From Periplaneta americana (Eukaryota > Arthropoda > Insecta > Blattodea > Blattidae), in NCBI RefSeq assembly GCF_040183065.1, contig NC_091123.1, positions 113,992,821 to 114,056,820 of the forward strand: a stretch of 64,000 bases of DNA. Direction: 5' to 3'. Position numbers and translations under genes: made by a program. The notes beneath the pieces were generated by a model. It made no database searches. It was not told the origin of the DNA and worked only from the letters and a program-made list of their open reading frames with translations. Shown here one piece after another: positions 34,494 through 45,890 of the stretch (position 1 is its first letter; every line of letters begins with the position of its first letter).

Positions 34494-34808
34494 GGGCGGC
34501 CGGGTAGCTCAGTTGGTAGAGCAGCTGCCTACGGACTGGAAGGTCCGGGGTTCGATCCCAGGTGGTGACAGCATTTTTTCTCGTTGCCAAACTTTCAGAA
34601 CAGCCCCGAGTACCGGATCTTTCCCGGGGGTAAAAGGCGGTCAGAGCGTGGTGCCGACCACATCACCTCATTCTAGTGCCGAGGTCATGGAAAGCATGGT
34701 GCCGACCACATCACCTAATTCTAGTGCCGAGGTCATGGAAAGCATGGTGCTCTACCTCCATGCCCCCCAAGTGCCTTCATGGCATGCTACGGGGATACCT
34801 TTACCTTT
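34494..34808 (+). mobile_element. tRNA-derived SINE, young, with clean target duplications
   Basis: The head at about 34496-34567 has A box TAGCTCAGTTGGTAGAGC, anticodon arm GGAC-TGGAAGG-TCC (GAA, phenylalanine-like) and B box GGTTCGATCCC. A body of about 240 bp follows. The 15-bp duplication TACAGGGTGTTAACA is perfect at 34479-34493 and 34809-34823. A 48-bp segment is tandemly duplicated inside the body (34651-34698 and 34699-34746, one mismatch). The related copy at 59058 has only one unit. Frames of 74-102 aa here are not genes. Confidence 0.92.
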
Positions 34809-34958
34809 TACAGGGTGTTAACAACCAGAAAACTGTCAATCTCAATTTTGAGGGTTATCACTATTTACCCCCGACGTCTTTAATATTGTCAACCACGTGA
34901 CTTTTTACGTTACGGTTTCTGAAAAGTTTGGGATCACTTTTGTGAGTTATATACTATC

Positions 34959-35559
34959 GGTCTTACTAATAAAAACTCTATATACAGACGTTTAACTGTC
35001 TTATACTTATACAATGAGTAGCTCGTTTATAAGTCGTGTGTAAATTCCTTACTAATAATCACTACATACGTCGTGTATAACAGTATAACTGTTACACAGC
35101 TACGTCATAGTTTCGTCATTATTTCATTACGAAAGGTAATAGAATATCTAAGATTCTCTATTGTATCCGGTAGAGCGCTCTAGTGTGCCGTGTTAAGAAT
35201 CAATAGTACAACTGGCTCTGATCGATTACCACACTATATTTTGGTCAAAGGGTACAAGCTACAACAATAATATTCTACTTATTCTGTGCTCTTTGTTGTG
35301 TTCTTCTGTGGTTACAAGGCATCCATCATCATAAAATAACAGTCGATACGAACAGCTGTTAGAGGGGCGGCCATTTTTTCTCTATATACAACGCTTAAAC
35401 AAGGGGTTTCGTTTATATAACTACTGCAAAGCAATTCCCATTGTATAGTTACAGATTGTTTATACATCCATCGCTTATGCATGGTTTATTAGTAACATTT
35501 TCTGTCTCAACGCTGCATAAGACTCATATAAAAACTATACACGGTTTATTAGTAAGACC
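34959..35559. mobile_element. MITE of about 600 bp
   Basis: The left end GGTCTTACTAATAAA is repeated inverted at the right end (TTTATTAGTAAGACC, 35545-35559). Further imperfect pairing (CTATATACAG-type words) extends inward, and TTTATTAGTAA recurs near 35487. No coding capacity and no clear target duplication. Superfamily unknown. Confidence 0.65.
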
Positions 35560-36336
35560 TTATATCTTTAGGGATTATTTGTTCTGTTGAACTTCTAAGG
35601 ATTTTAAACCTTTGTTTATCAAATTCCTTCAGAGACTAGAGGCGTTTTCAAGTATATTACTGAGAATTCAAGAATCCGCTACTCCAGCTCAGAACAAAGG
35701 GATGGATCCAAGGGCCGTTGTTATCAATTTGGTAGGTCTCGAAACAAAACGACTAGAAATGGTGTGTGAAATGTTCAAAACGACATGTGCGGAAATTGGA
35801 GGGATATATGTGTAAATTACTTGTAAATAACTAGGTAGTGTAAAGTTATATCTGCAGAAAGCATTGAGGTATAAAGACTTTTGAAGGATAATCCAGGGAA
35901 AATAGGACAATAGAGACAATATAACTTATTAAGGTATTATTGTATACAAAGAATTTCACAACAAAGCAAGGATTATAAACGTATTTCCGGTGTTAATTTT
36001 GTAGGTGAATGTAGAAAGTATTTGAAATCACAAATAATTACCTACTAATTATAAATAAACTAATTCTATTTCAAAACTATTTTATATTTATTTATAAATA
36101 AACTGTATATACTCCGTTACTGTTACTGTAGTAACACTTAAGTAAGCATTCATATTGAAAAGAATGTTCAAATTCATTCTCTAAAGCAAGAATGTAGCTT
36201 AGTGACAGCTGTCCCCCACGCTACTGAATACGTTACGAAAAAGTATGAGTAATGAAGGGTAATGAGGGGTTAAAACCCATCATTCCCGAACGGATTTGAA
36301 TCCGCGAACCTCAGAACCTCTGATCTAACGGTCAAC
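35560..36336. other. unassigned DNA
   Basis: A 67-codon frame at 35612-35815 has no recognisable motif. Near 36285-36335 the minus strand has GGTTCGCGGATTCAAATCCG, a possible decayed tRNA-like B-box region. Confidence 0.35.
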
Positions 36337-36343
36337 ATAATAT

Positions 36344-36529
36344 CAATCTAGTATAGGCCTTTACAGTCACGAAGCTCAATACGTAGTAAATATGCATCCA
36401 TAGATAGTTGCCAACCACTAGGATCGCTACGATCGCCTCATTACAGACAATGCGAAATAGTACCGGCACAGTCTACTGTTCCTAACACCCTCACAACTCA
36501 AGCTTCGTGACTGTATATACTACACTGTG
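36344..36529 (+). mobile_element. 182-bp-class MITE, copy 2
   Basis: Same family as 15176-15357. The left terminus is altered (CAATCTAGTATAGGCCTTTA versus CACAGTCTAGTATATA). The right terminus is ACTGTATATACTACACTGTG. The 7-bp target duplication ATAATAT is perfect at 36337-36343 and 36530-36536. The left arm contains a 6-bp insertion GGCCTT after a TA relative to the other three copies. Confidence 0.9.
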
Positions 36530-37615
36530 ATAATATCCTCGAGATCACTGAGGACAACTCTGCTATTATTAACACTACTGCTAGAGCCACTACTATTGTT
36601 GCTGCCATATTCTACTATAATCACCGTTGCTGTTCTTATCACTTCTGCTACTACCACCACCACTAATATTACAGTAGCTGCCACCGCTACTTCTGTTACT
36701 AATGGTGGGTATCTGTGTTGCTACTGTTTACTGTTTGTGCATAGCAATTTTATGCTAGCACAGATCTCACCAGTTGCACAAGTAACTATCTCTGGTAGTG
36801 TATACTTATGGGAGGCAGGCATCTTGCTGCTCGTTGCACAATTCCATTCTTCGCGAAGGTCGTAGAGCTTCTGCTTATCGAGAGAGAACTTCCTTTCCCC
36901 GTTTTCCACGGAGCATTTCCTCCCAGCACTTTCCAAACAGTCCAACTCGTCAATTTATTCTTCGTAAATCAGAAGATTTCTTGAAAATTATGTCATGCAC
37001 AGAGCAATAGCTACGCCGCACCTGTTACACTACAATATTACGGCGAAGAAAGGGATCCAACAGTTTCGCAGCCTTCCAAGATTTACTAGTAGATTCTGGG
37101 ATGGTCATCATTTGATCTTAAACATTCTCTTAGATTAGTACAAGTACATAGGCCTATGGGTAATTTATTTAAAAGAGACAGCAGGTTCTCTGTGAGCAGA
37201 GATACTATACATCGATCTTCCGTGCCTAGGATACAGGTAGAAAATCCTGAATATTCAAGTAAAATTCTTGGTAAATAAAAATTCTTCGTATAAAACTTTC
37301 AGTACACTTTCGTTTCATCTGTCATTCATTAATACTATTACCTGCTATTACTTACAAAGTGTCATAGAAGACTAACGATTATTGGTTACTCAACTCTTAA
37401 AATAGAAGCTTTTCAGCCGAGCGACATCTTTGTTTCATTGTCTTTGAGTAGCCTGTGTAAATAAAAAGAAACTTGAAATAAAGGGGAGATTTAAATTGTA
37501 CTATTCCGTTGTTGATGAAAGACGTAAAATTAAAAACTTATGAGCACTTCTTCGGTTGAGAACAAAATGAGATAAACGATTATAAGATAGCAGGCCTTTA
37601 TGATGAAGGATTTCT
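36530..37615. other. unassigned DNA with ACT-rich stretch
   Basis: ACT/GCT-type triplets dominate about 36555-36700. The interval 36720-37010 is less AT-rich and open on both strands (74 and 70 codons) without known motifs. A host exon is possible but unsupported. One TAGGCCTA lies at 37149-37156. Confidence 0.35.
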
Positions 37616-38084
37616 CCGCTCTACCGATCCTTCATCATATGATAACGCAGAATTCCTGCACGGAAATATCATATGTACTTCGGTACATCCCAATAATATG
37701 ATAGGCCTATGCGTATATAATCACTTAGTGATTTAAGACTGCGCTCATTCCGCCGGATCCCGGCCACTTAGTCACTCGTAATGTGTGCACCTCTGCACAT
37801 TAGTTGGACATTGTGCCACTGTCACACATCTGTGACACAGTGCATGAGAGTTGGCCACTAAAGGGAAACTAAGAGGTGGAGCTTAAACTGAGAGGATTCA
37901 ATCCGGCATCGGAATTGGAATCCGGTGTGGCTTAGTGGATAGAGTGTCAGCATGTAGAGCTGGAAACCTGGGTTCAAATCCCGGTGCCGGAGAGAATTTT
38001 TCTCTGCTCCACCGATCCTTCATCATATGATAACGCAGAATTCCTGCTCGGAAATATCATATGTACTTCGGTACATCGCAATAA
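37616..38084 (+). mobile_element. tRNA-derived SINE, apparently in tandem with a second copy's tail
   Basis: A tRNA-like head at about 37919-37992 has A box GTGGCTTAGTGGATAGAG and B box GGGTTCAAATCCC, followed by GAGAATTTTTCTCTGCTC and a tail. A tail segment of about 80 bp (ACCGATCCTTCATCATATGA...) is present both at 37616-37696 and, 388 bp later, at 38004-38084. The direct spacing suggests two tandem units, the first reduced to its tail. The 37740-37915 part upstream of the head (CCGGATCCCGGCCACTTAGT...) appears to belong to the element. Confidence 0.7.
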
Positions 38085-38324
38085 CTTTATATAAATGTTA
38101 TGAAATCTGAGGACATGGTAGTTGAACGTAAATATGATGTTATTGTAAATCGCTGATATATGATTAATAACATTACTTGGAGAATCATGCTAATTTTATG
38201 AATCATGCTTCTGTTCATGTCAAACAAATTCAACATGGAACAGTTTTATTGCATTCCTGAAAAATGTTGGCTCTCAAATCTTACTAGGTTTTACACTTTT
38301 GCTAGCGAAATGATGAGGCATATA

Positions 38325-38890
38325 TTCTGATTACTTTTAAATATCTTGGTTCCATAATCGACAGCTCTGAAACATGTGGAAAAGAAATCCTCAACGGTTG
38401 AATCAAGTAACTAAAGCTATTATAAATCTATAAATGAACTCTTGAACACAGATTTATCAAAAACTACAAACAAGATTGTTCTACAATATTAGAAAGTATT
38501 TTACGTATGGCGCAGAAAGTTGGACATTAACTGCAAAATTACGTAAAAAGTAGAAGTGGTTGAAGTGGATGGTCTTCATGCGAATATGAAGAATCGGAAA
38601 TGAGATCAGGGAAGGGATGGATGTAAAGGAAAGGACCATAGATGGATGGAATAGAGAACTCTACAATGGTACAATAGTATGGACACTTACAGAGAATAGT
38701 AGGTGAAATATTGCCTAAGAAAGTTAATATTAGTCAACAGTAGGCAGGAAAAGAACAGGCGGATCCGTACGTATAACGTGCCGTGAAGTAATTGCTAAGG
38801 CAATGGAAGAAGCTTAAAAAAGGACAATAACAGGACCGAAATATATGAATGAGAATGAAAGGAAACCACTGAGAAGGAGAATGTCTTAAA
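38325..38890 (+). mobile_element. LINE reverse-transcriptase C-terminal remnant, different family
   Basis: Shifted frames read FKYLGSIIDSSETCGKEI, then TYGAESWTLTAKLRKK near 38505-38555, then MDVKERTIDGWNREL near 38620-38665. FKYLGS and YGAESWTLT are standard landmarks of LINE RT thumb regions. Multiple stops and frameshifts make it long dead. No core RT motif remains. Confidence 0.75.
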
Positions 38891-39494
38891 ATAATTATGA
38901 AGCAAACAAAATGATACCATACCCGCTAGAATCCTTACAAAAGGCTAAATGTTTCTAGCTAACCCATTGTGAGATTGAGAGATCTTTGCATTGGGAGATT
39001 ATAGTACGATTTTTTATAGAAGGAATCGTCCCGTCAAGAATTTTAAACCGGTCGGATTAGCAGGCCAATGACATTTAAGGATTGCAGGTAGGCTAGTAGG
39101 AGGAAGGACATAAGCAACCACTAAATATCATTAGCCTGTTAATTCGACTGGTTTAAAACTTTTGGCGGGACTATTCCTTCTGTATAAAAACATACTATAA
39201 CACATCTTTTTCGCTCTTTGGAAACTTAACCTGTTCCAAGTAGAGTCTGGCTGTATCTATGGGTAATGTTCTCAAAAGACAGGAGATAATAAAACAGTTT
39301 GCCTTGTCATGCTTTGGAAATATTATCCGTTGTGCACTTGATAAGGGAAATGATACGGGAAGAAGTTTTTGTTAATAGTATTTTTAAAATAGTATTTTTA
39401 ACTTTCAGAGTTTACCGAAATAGGAAAGAGACAGGTCAGTACCGGTTCTAAATTCTAATCATTTTACAGCAATTTCGTCACTGTAGATAGGTTA
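38891..39494. other. unassigned DNA with a short inverted repeat
   Basis: AATTTTAAACCGGTCGG-like sequence near 39038-39054 recurs inverted near 39135-39155 (ATTCGACTGGTTTAAAACTT), with GGAATCGTCCCG / CGGGACTATTCC-type flanks about 160 bp apart. It is probably a small foldback element. Confidence 0.4.
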
Positions 39495-39770
39495 ACAGAA
39501 AATCACAATTCAAGTCACACAGAGTTTGTGTGTACTCAAAGTTGAGTTTCTGGCGCCTTGTCAGCCCACTTGAGTTGTGTGGTTATAAAGGGGAAAATTG
39601 GGACGGTGTCGGGTGTAGTTCCTGGGTAGCTCAGTCGGTAGAGCATTCGTGCGCTAAGCGAAGGGTTCTGGGATCGATACCCTGCCCCGAAACAATTTTT
39701 CCATTGAAATTATTCAAGTCTGCTTTACAGGGAGCTTATACCTGAAAGCCAGATTTGCATTGTACAGTAA
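39495..39770 (+). mobile_element. tRNA-derived SINE (asparagine-like head), copy 1
   Basis: An upstream segment (AAGTCACACAGAGTTTGTGT, TTTCTGGCGCCTTGTCAGCC) is followed by a tRNA-like head at about 39627-39700: A box TAGCTCAGTCGGTAGAGC, anticodon arm TTCGT-GCGCTAA-GCGAA and a decayed B box GGATCGATACC. A 3' part has TTTACAGGGAGCTTATACCT. Two further copies form an inverted pair at 61690-62080. The loop reads GTT in one of those and GCT in this one. Confidence 0.75.
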
Positions 39771-40279
39771 GTTTGGAGTTATTCAGGAAAGCCTTGGAGT
39801 GAGGTTTTTACATTAAAAAAATAATTAAACTTTCACAACGTACCTAAGGTTGAATTCACTTCGTATATAGGTGAAAACTTCAGTTGACTAGATTAGATTT
39901 TTCACCTGAATGCGAAACTTTATCCAGCTTTCAGAACGTTATGAATATTCTACTTTTATTTTCTCTTCATAGGAACAATGAATGAGAAAGTGTTGTGACG
40001 TTGAAAAAATGTAGGCCTATTTCGGGATTGCTCGTAAATGCACGTTCTTAGCGCTCTTAATGGGGAAAAGTTGTTTAGGGTTTGCTGTTTCTCTGTCTGT
40101 CTACTGCGTTTTGTGCTTAATTCATGGTCGGATTTTGTTGATATTCTTTATTTTCGAGTCAATTTATTAGGGAATGATGCACATTAAATAGGTATAATAT
40201 ATTAGTAATAAATTAATACGAGGAAAAATCGGAAATTAACGCACAACAATTTTTTTTCAAAATATTTAATAGATAAATA
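39771..40279. other. unassigned AT-rich DNA
   Basis: No gene recognised. One TAGGCCTA at 40012-40019. Confidence 0.4.
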
Positions 40280-40326
40280 AATAATGCACAAAAACTACAG
40301 GCTTTACTTATTTTTCGACATATGCA

Positions 40327-40505
40327 CTAAGTCTCTCGACACATTTTCCCAACGTGACACCAATTTGAGCATTCCTTGTTCGTAAAACTCCGTTTCCTGA
40401 GAGTACAGCCACCTGCGGACGACCGAAACGTTGGCCTTTTAGGAATTTCTTCATTGGTCCGAAGAAATGGAAGTCTGACGGTGCGAGCGACTGTAGGATG
40501 GATGA
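40327..40505 (-). pseudogene. mariner-type transposase C-terminus, minus strand
   Basis: Minus-strand translation gives SLAPSDFHFFGPMKKFLKGQ near 40490-40430 (SDFHFFGP carries the third catalytic Asp). After frame changes it gives WLYSQETEFYEQGMLKLVSR near 40415-40360 and KCVERLSAYVEK-stop near 40350-40315. FYEQGxxKLVSRW and YVEK-stop are typical mariner C-terminal blocks. At least two frameshifts. It is a third distinct mariner family in the window. Confidence 0.75.
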
Positions 40506-40529
40506 TGGAACACATCGCAGTCCAATTGC

Positions 40530-40655
40530 TCAATTTTTCCACGAACAGAAGAACAGTGGCCAAAATTTGCAAAAATACTTCTTTTGACACTATTAACATG
40601 GTGAAAGAAAAACAAATTAACTTTCTTATCTGCCCCTATCGGAATGTTTGCTTGT
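40530..40655. mobile_element. solo arm of the long-inverted-repeat mariner family, copy 3
   Basis: Matches the right arm of 6271-6874 (GTGGCCAAAATTTGCAAAAA, TATTAACATGGTGAAAGAAA, ATCTGCCCCTATCGGAATGT). No left arm is present. It directly abuts the minus-strand transposase remnant of another family. Confidence 0.7.
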
Positions 40656-42181
40656 AAGTATATTATGTCTACCGGATGAATGAATACCTTTTTAAAACAT
40701 TTTCTCTAAAAATAATCATAGACTATTTTTATTTCTGCGTATGGTTTCAAGTTTATCAAAATTCATGTTACTGAGTAGGTAGAAGACGGGACTGCCTCTT
40801 ACCTCTGTATTACTAAGGGAATTACAGTTCCGAGTAGTGAACAATTAGTGAACTTCTATATCAAAGTTCAGCATTAAGAACTTAGGATTTTCTCTGGTGA
40901 GCCATTTCATAAATTACTAACATATTTAGCATTCATTTTAATTTAAACTACCGATTTTCATAAGTAAAAAAACTATGTAGAAAATGGTTACAATATGTGT
41001 GTAATTTTAAGTGAATTATATTAAAAATGCATTCCATAGGCTCATATGTATTTAAGTGTTATATCTTATATTTGGAATTGTTTGTATGTCCTTTAAATTA
41101 CAAGTGACGATAACCTACAAAGCGATAATATCCATAACACGTTGAAGGATGTGATTTGTTATGGAACGCGTGAAAATTGCAATGGGGAAGCATGTATCAT
41201 CTTCGCGACTCATTTTATTTCAACTGAAATGGAGAAGATGCAATTAAAACCTCTTCCGAATAGTCCTTCACCGCTTTCTCTCTCATTTAGAACGTTTACC
41301 ATGAACACTGCCGTCTCCTTGTGGGTTCGTTTTATCATCGGTATATTTTTGCTTTTCCATAATGGTTTGATATGCGGAGTTTGTGTATAAATTCCAAACG
41401 ACTCTGTTCACATGCTGCTTCATGTTTATGATTTCGGTTGTTTCACAACAAAACAGAAGAGATGACTGTCATACATAACCAGTAAACATATAATTATGAA
41501 ACTTTGCATGAGGATGATGATGAAATTCTTTGGGTGTCTGTTTCCCACGTTTATAAATAACTGTTTCCTTCTTGAGGGGAAGAAAATAATATTGAAATAC
41601 ATTAAATATATTCGTAATCTACGCCATTTAGATGCCGTTACTTCATTAAAATTGGAATTTGAGAAACATTGTTAACATAATAAAGTGTCCTAAACTCTTA
41701 TCATAGATGCGAAAAATATTTTCTGTCATTAATTACTTCTTACTGTACAGTTCTCTACAAAGGTAGATACTTAGCAGTTCCACACAAACGTTACTAAAAA
41801 ATTCAATTTCTTCCTTTCTTTTCTCGTAATTTGATAGTTGTGTTGTTACATAAACTTCAATTTTAACGAAGTTTTCAGCGATGTCAAAGTTTTCTAAGCA
41901 CTTCCCAGATATCAATGTCACCTTGAGTTTTTTTTTAAATTACTCATCATTTCTTCATCGTTAACATCAAAGAGAAGTTCTAGGAAAGTGGAAGTACATA
42001 ATACATCATGATGAAAGCGTACGAATCAGTTCGAAAGTATAGAATTAAACAAATTCTGTCACCTATTTGTACAAATTTGTACACTGAATATTCAATACAG
42101 AAAACTTTGCAAAAAGATGGGAATGACTGGTATAAGAATATATTGCAGCTCATTGCTAATAACATGGCCGTCAGTAGCAGT
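40656..42181. other. unassigned AT-rich DNA
   Basis: No gene recognised. The 82-codon frame at 41142-41390 shows a hydrophobic C-terminus but no family signature. Confidence 0.35.
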
Positions 42182-42188
42182 GTAATAT

Positions 42189-42371
42189 CACAGTCTAGTA
42201 TATACAGTCGCGAAGCTCAATACGTAGTAAATATGCAAACATTAGGTAGTTACTCACCACTAGGATCGCTAATATCGCCTCATTACAGGCAATGCAAAAT
42301 AGTACCGTCACAGTCTATTGTTTCTAGCACCCTCAAAATTCAAGCTTCATGACTGTATATAGTAGACTGTG
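42189..42371 (+). mobile_element. 182-bp-class MITE, copy 3
   Basis: Intact termini CACAGTCTAGTATATACAGT and ACTGTATATAGTAGACTGTG. The 7-bp target duplication GTAATAT is perfect at 42182-42188 and 42372-42378. Confidence 0.92.
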
Positions 42372-42378
42372 GTAATAT

Positions 42379-43059
42379 CGTTCGTAATCTCGCATGAAAG
42401 AATTATGAGGGCATCGGATCGTATCCAGGATAATAGCGACGGGCGTATCAATTATACACTGTCGCATGCCATTTGATGTGGTCATACTGCTTCGTGTATT
42501 TTACTGTCCTCAGAGAAATCTAAGGGAGAGAAATCAAATGAAGTAGATGGCCATGGAAGTTATTCACTTCGTGTCACCACAACATGTGGGAAATTTTCCT
42601 TGAAGACATTCCTTGCTTAGAAATCTTATAAATACGTACCACTCATGTTACGTAGGTCTTCAGCAAGACTTACATTAAAGGAGATTTCGGGCTTCGCTTT
42701 CTTTCTGCCATTCGTCTAAACAAAACTTACAGATAAAATTTTTATTTACCGCTGTTACGTTGTTTATTGATGAAGTGACGTTTTCAATTACAGGCATATT
42801 AATATTATACTTGCAATATACATTCCTGAATAGCGCAGAACCGGCACAGGTTATAGAAATTAGAACATTAATGTGAATGTACCGGGTGGCATTTTGGTAC
42901 CTTCTTTATTTATGGTATGTTAAATCTGAGAAACTATGCTAAATTTTTTTAGAAGACTTTAACATTATTGCTCAAAGATGTACCACTAATTGTAGACTTG
43001 CGTCAAAATATATAATGTGATGATTGTACTGTAAATTTTGCACTTGTAGCAAGGAATGT
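42379..43059. other. unassigned DNA
   Basis: No gene or repeat recognised. Confidence 0.4.
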
Positions 43060-43270
43060 CCTTGAGGATAGTTTGTCTCGAAGCTGGATGGATCTGGATG
43101 CATAGATTTTATAGTCACCTCATTGTCCTGATCTCAATCCCTTAGATTTCTCTGAGATCTGCCATGTACAGCTGTCAAAAGAAAAAGTGGCCGCTCTCCT
43201 GAAGCAAAGTTCCCTTCGGGTATCTTGGCTACAATTCGGAGACAGGCGATGTTACATGTTGTTGGACCAC
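43060..43270 (+). pseudogene. mariner-like transposase remnant
   Basis: The frame from 43115 reads SPHCPDLNPLDFSEICHVQL then SKEKVAALLK, preceded by a stop where Trp-rich sequence is expected. PDLNPLDF is the region of the third catalytic residue in mariner-type transposases. A later RRCYMLLDH in another frame fits the C-terminal helix. Heavily decayed. Confidence 0.5.
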
Positions 43271-43317
43271 GTTGCCTGATATCTACAGTTATAATTGAAG
43301 TATTCTGTATGTTATCG

Positions 43318-43376
43318 ATAGCATAATGGTAGCGTTCAGGCCTCTTATTCATAAGGTCCTGCGTTCGACTACAACC
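43318..43376 (+). repeat. tRNA-like sequence, probable SINE head
   Basis: A-box-like TAGCATAATGGTAGCG and B-box-like GCGTTCGACTAC lie at tRNA-like spacing. The anticodon loop region is oversized (CCTCTTATTCATAAGG), so it is not a functional tRNA gene. Confidence 0.45.
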
Positions 43377-43764
43377 ACGTGCTTTTTATGTTCTTTTTTG
43401 TTATGTTTTTGAGAGAGACAAACTATACATGATGGCTCCTTTCTCTTTTCCGATTATTTTAGTAATTAACATCAGGTTCATTAATATATTATGCCATGAC
43501 TTTATCATTATGATATTGTGGCTGCAAATGGAAAGAAAACAGATTTTATTCTCAATAAAAATATCTTTCGTGGCATAAACAAAACAAATTTACTGGCGTC
43601 GGCCTTAAAACATTCAAACATTTAAGCGTTCAAAAAACAAAACAAAAAGCCACAATTCAATATTTAGTCTATCTTCCTCTTATCTCGATCATCTTGCAGT
43701 CGAGTGGGCATGGAATTGACTAGTCTTTGCAAATAGCGACTGTTTTTAGACACGATATTCCAGG

Positions 43765-44140
43765 CATTCTGAACATACATACATAAGTGTTCTGTCCATG
43801 GGCAGGTCTTTCATTGCAAACCCAGGAATCTCCAATCTTTCCTATTTTCTGCCTTCCTCTTAGTCTCCGCATATGATCCACATATCCTAATGTCGTCTAT
43901 TATTCTTTTCAACCAGAGACCCAACCAGTTACTTTTTATCTTTCTAATCAGTTTCAGCATCATTCTTTCTTCACTCACTTTTTCAAACACAATTTTATTT
44001 CTTATTCTATCTGTCCACTTCACACGCACCGTTCTTCTCCAATTCCACATTTCAAATGTTTCAATTCGTTTCTCTTCATTTCGTCGTAATGTCCATGTTC
44101 CTTCCCCATACAATGCCACACTCCACACAAAGCACTTCAC
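43765..44140 (-). mobile_element. LINE reverse-transcriptase C-terminus, minus strand
   Basis: An open 109-codon frame contains VALYGEGTWTLRRNEEKRIE, WNWRRTVRVKWTDRIRNK and SEERMMLKLIRKIKSNWLGL. This is the YGxxTWTLR...WRR...WTDRIRN landmark set of LINE RT C-termini. It ends in a TATG-type microsatellite tail (minus strand) near 43775-43765. A plus-strand copy of the same family is at 61185-61620. Confidence 0.85.
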
Positions 44141-44535
44141 TAGTCTCTTGCTTAGTTCTTTTTCCAGTGGTCCGCAGAAGATCCTTCTTCTTCTATTTAA
44201 AGCTTCCTTTGTTCATGTTTGCAGTTTTTCTTGGGAAGGATAGACGTAAATGCGGTAAAATCCCGTTGATTTCCGCACACCACTATCTCTTTCGCATCTT
44301 ATTAAATTCCAGGGGGCCCAAGCGTGGAGATGAGGAGAGTGGATTTGACTATTTGGGCCCTCCGGACTTCACCGAAAGTCACGGCAAGGGTTAAATATTA
44401 ATTCTATCAGGATGTTTGACCCTATTAGAGATCGGGAAATCTCAATTAGCCTTTGCCCCCCGCATCCTGGACTAGCTTCTACGAATCATCAGAAAATCTT
44501 AGAGTGTGATTGGGCCAATTTTTCCGAAGATGTTT
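44141..44535. other. unassigned DNA
   Basis: GC-richer segment at about 44300-44480 (CCAGGGGGCCCAAGCGTGGA). No recognised family. Confidence 0.35.
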
Positions 44536-45890
44536 CCACACTTTTGCCCTCGTAGCTCAGCGGACGAACGTCGGAATTTAGATGTCAACGTCTCAGGTTC
44601 AATTCCTCGTTACTCCTTTTCATTTTATTGTGGTTCAAGATAGTATAATGTAATAATACAAAACGAAAAACTAATACCAGTATTATGCAACTGGATTTTT
44701 CCAAACCTAATATTAAATTTATGTTATTTATATCGCTAAAGAACGATTACAATATAAATAACTTGAATATTATTTATACAGTATCACTAAAGAAAGATAA
44801 CACAATATAAATGATAAATATGGGTTTGTTTAATTAATATAAGATATTATATAATACGTATTTCATTATCTAAATAAAATAACCTATTTTACAAAGAAAG
44901 ATGGTTATTTGTGTTATAATAATTACCTACATAAAATACAGATTATTTATATTGCGAAAGAACAATAACAATATAAATAACTTGAATATTATTTTATAAT
45001 GCTAATGAAGGAAAACAATATAAATGATAACTTGAATATTATTTATATCGCTAAAGAACGATAACAATATAAAAAACGTGAATATTATTCATATCGGAAT
45101 TTCACAGATTTATTACAGATGTATTTAAGAAATTGTAGAAGAATAGTAATTAGTAACAATGTCCTATTTATTCTTCTTGGAGCCAAATTTGTAACTTTTA
45201 AAAGCGTGGTTACTATGTTGAAGTGTATGTGTTACAACGGATGCTTGATTTGTTATGTATGTGAGTCAGTTATGGGATGCTTGATGTCGTCGCAATGTCG
45301 TAATTATAGTTTGATTGTGTTTGTGTGACTATTGTGTATTAATTTATGATGTATGGTACGGAAAGCTGCGTATTTGTGTTATAGAAGTGTTACGTATGTG
45401 TGTTGTTAATGTTTTTGTATGTTTCAAATTGATACCTGATATTTATTTTGCAATCGCAATGCCTAATTTACGGATTGTTTATGTTTTGTTTACATCGCGT
45501 AAGCTAATTTAATTTTCTTTTCCATTTCTCTTTATGCTTATCTTTTTTGTGTATAAAACTATAGCCCTAACATACATATGTAAAATAGGGCTAACCCCCA
45601 TTGGAGATACTGTAGCTACAATAGTAATAATTATTATTCATATCGTTATAAAACGATAACAGAATACAAATGATGACTTGAATTTTATTCATATTTCTAA
45701 AGAACGATAACAAAATATAAATAACGTGATATCCATCAAGAACGATAACTGGATATAAATGATAATTTGAATATCATTTACATCGCTAAAGAACGATTAA
45801 AAAATAAAATGAAAACTTGAAGAAGGCGCGAACCCAGAACCTTTGAATAATTAAATAAGCACTCTACCGCTGGTCTGCGAGGAGCAGATA
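44536..45890. mobile_element. two inverted tRNA-like heads flanking degenerate 60-bp repeats
   Basis: A plus-strand tRNA-like head at about 44541-44612 (CGTAGCTCAGCGGACGAACG; B box CAGGTTCAATTCC) and a related minus-strand head at about 45890-45830 (CCAGCGGTAGAGTG; CTGGGTTCGCGCC) face each other. Between them, at 44690-45110 and 45630-45810, are degenerate repeats of TATCGCTAAAGAACGATAAC and AATATAAATAACTTGAATAT. The 45120-45600 middle is GT-rich with short open frames lacking motifs. It looks like SINEs with repetitive tails in opposite orientation. Confidence 0.6.

Noticed and set aside
34496-34567. A genuine tRNA gene
   Set aside because: Pol III boxes are good, but a SINE body follows and 15-bp target duplications flank the whole unit.
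37616-38084. Direct repeats as LTRs of a retrotransposon
   Set aside because: The repeated segments follow a tRNA-like head and lack TG...CA ends, primer-binding site or coding sequence; tandem SINE units fit better.
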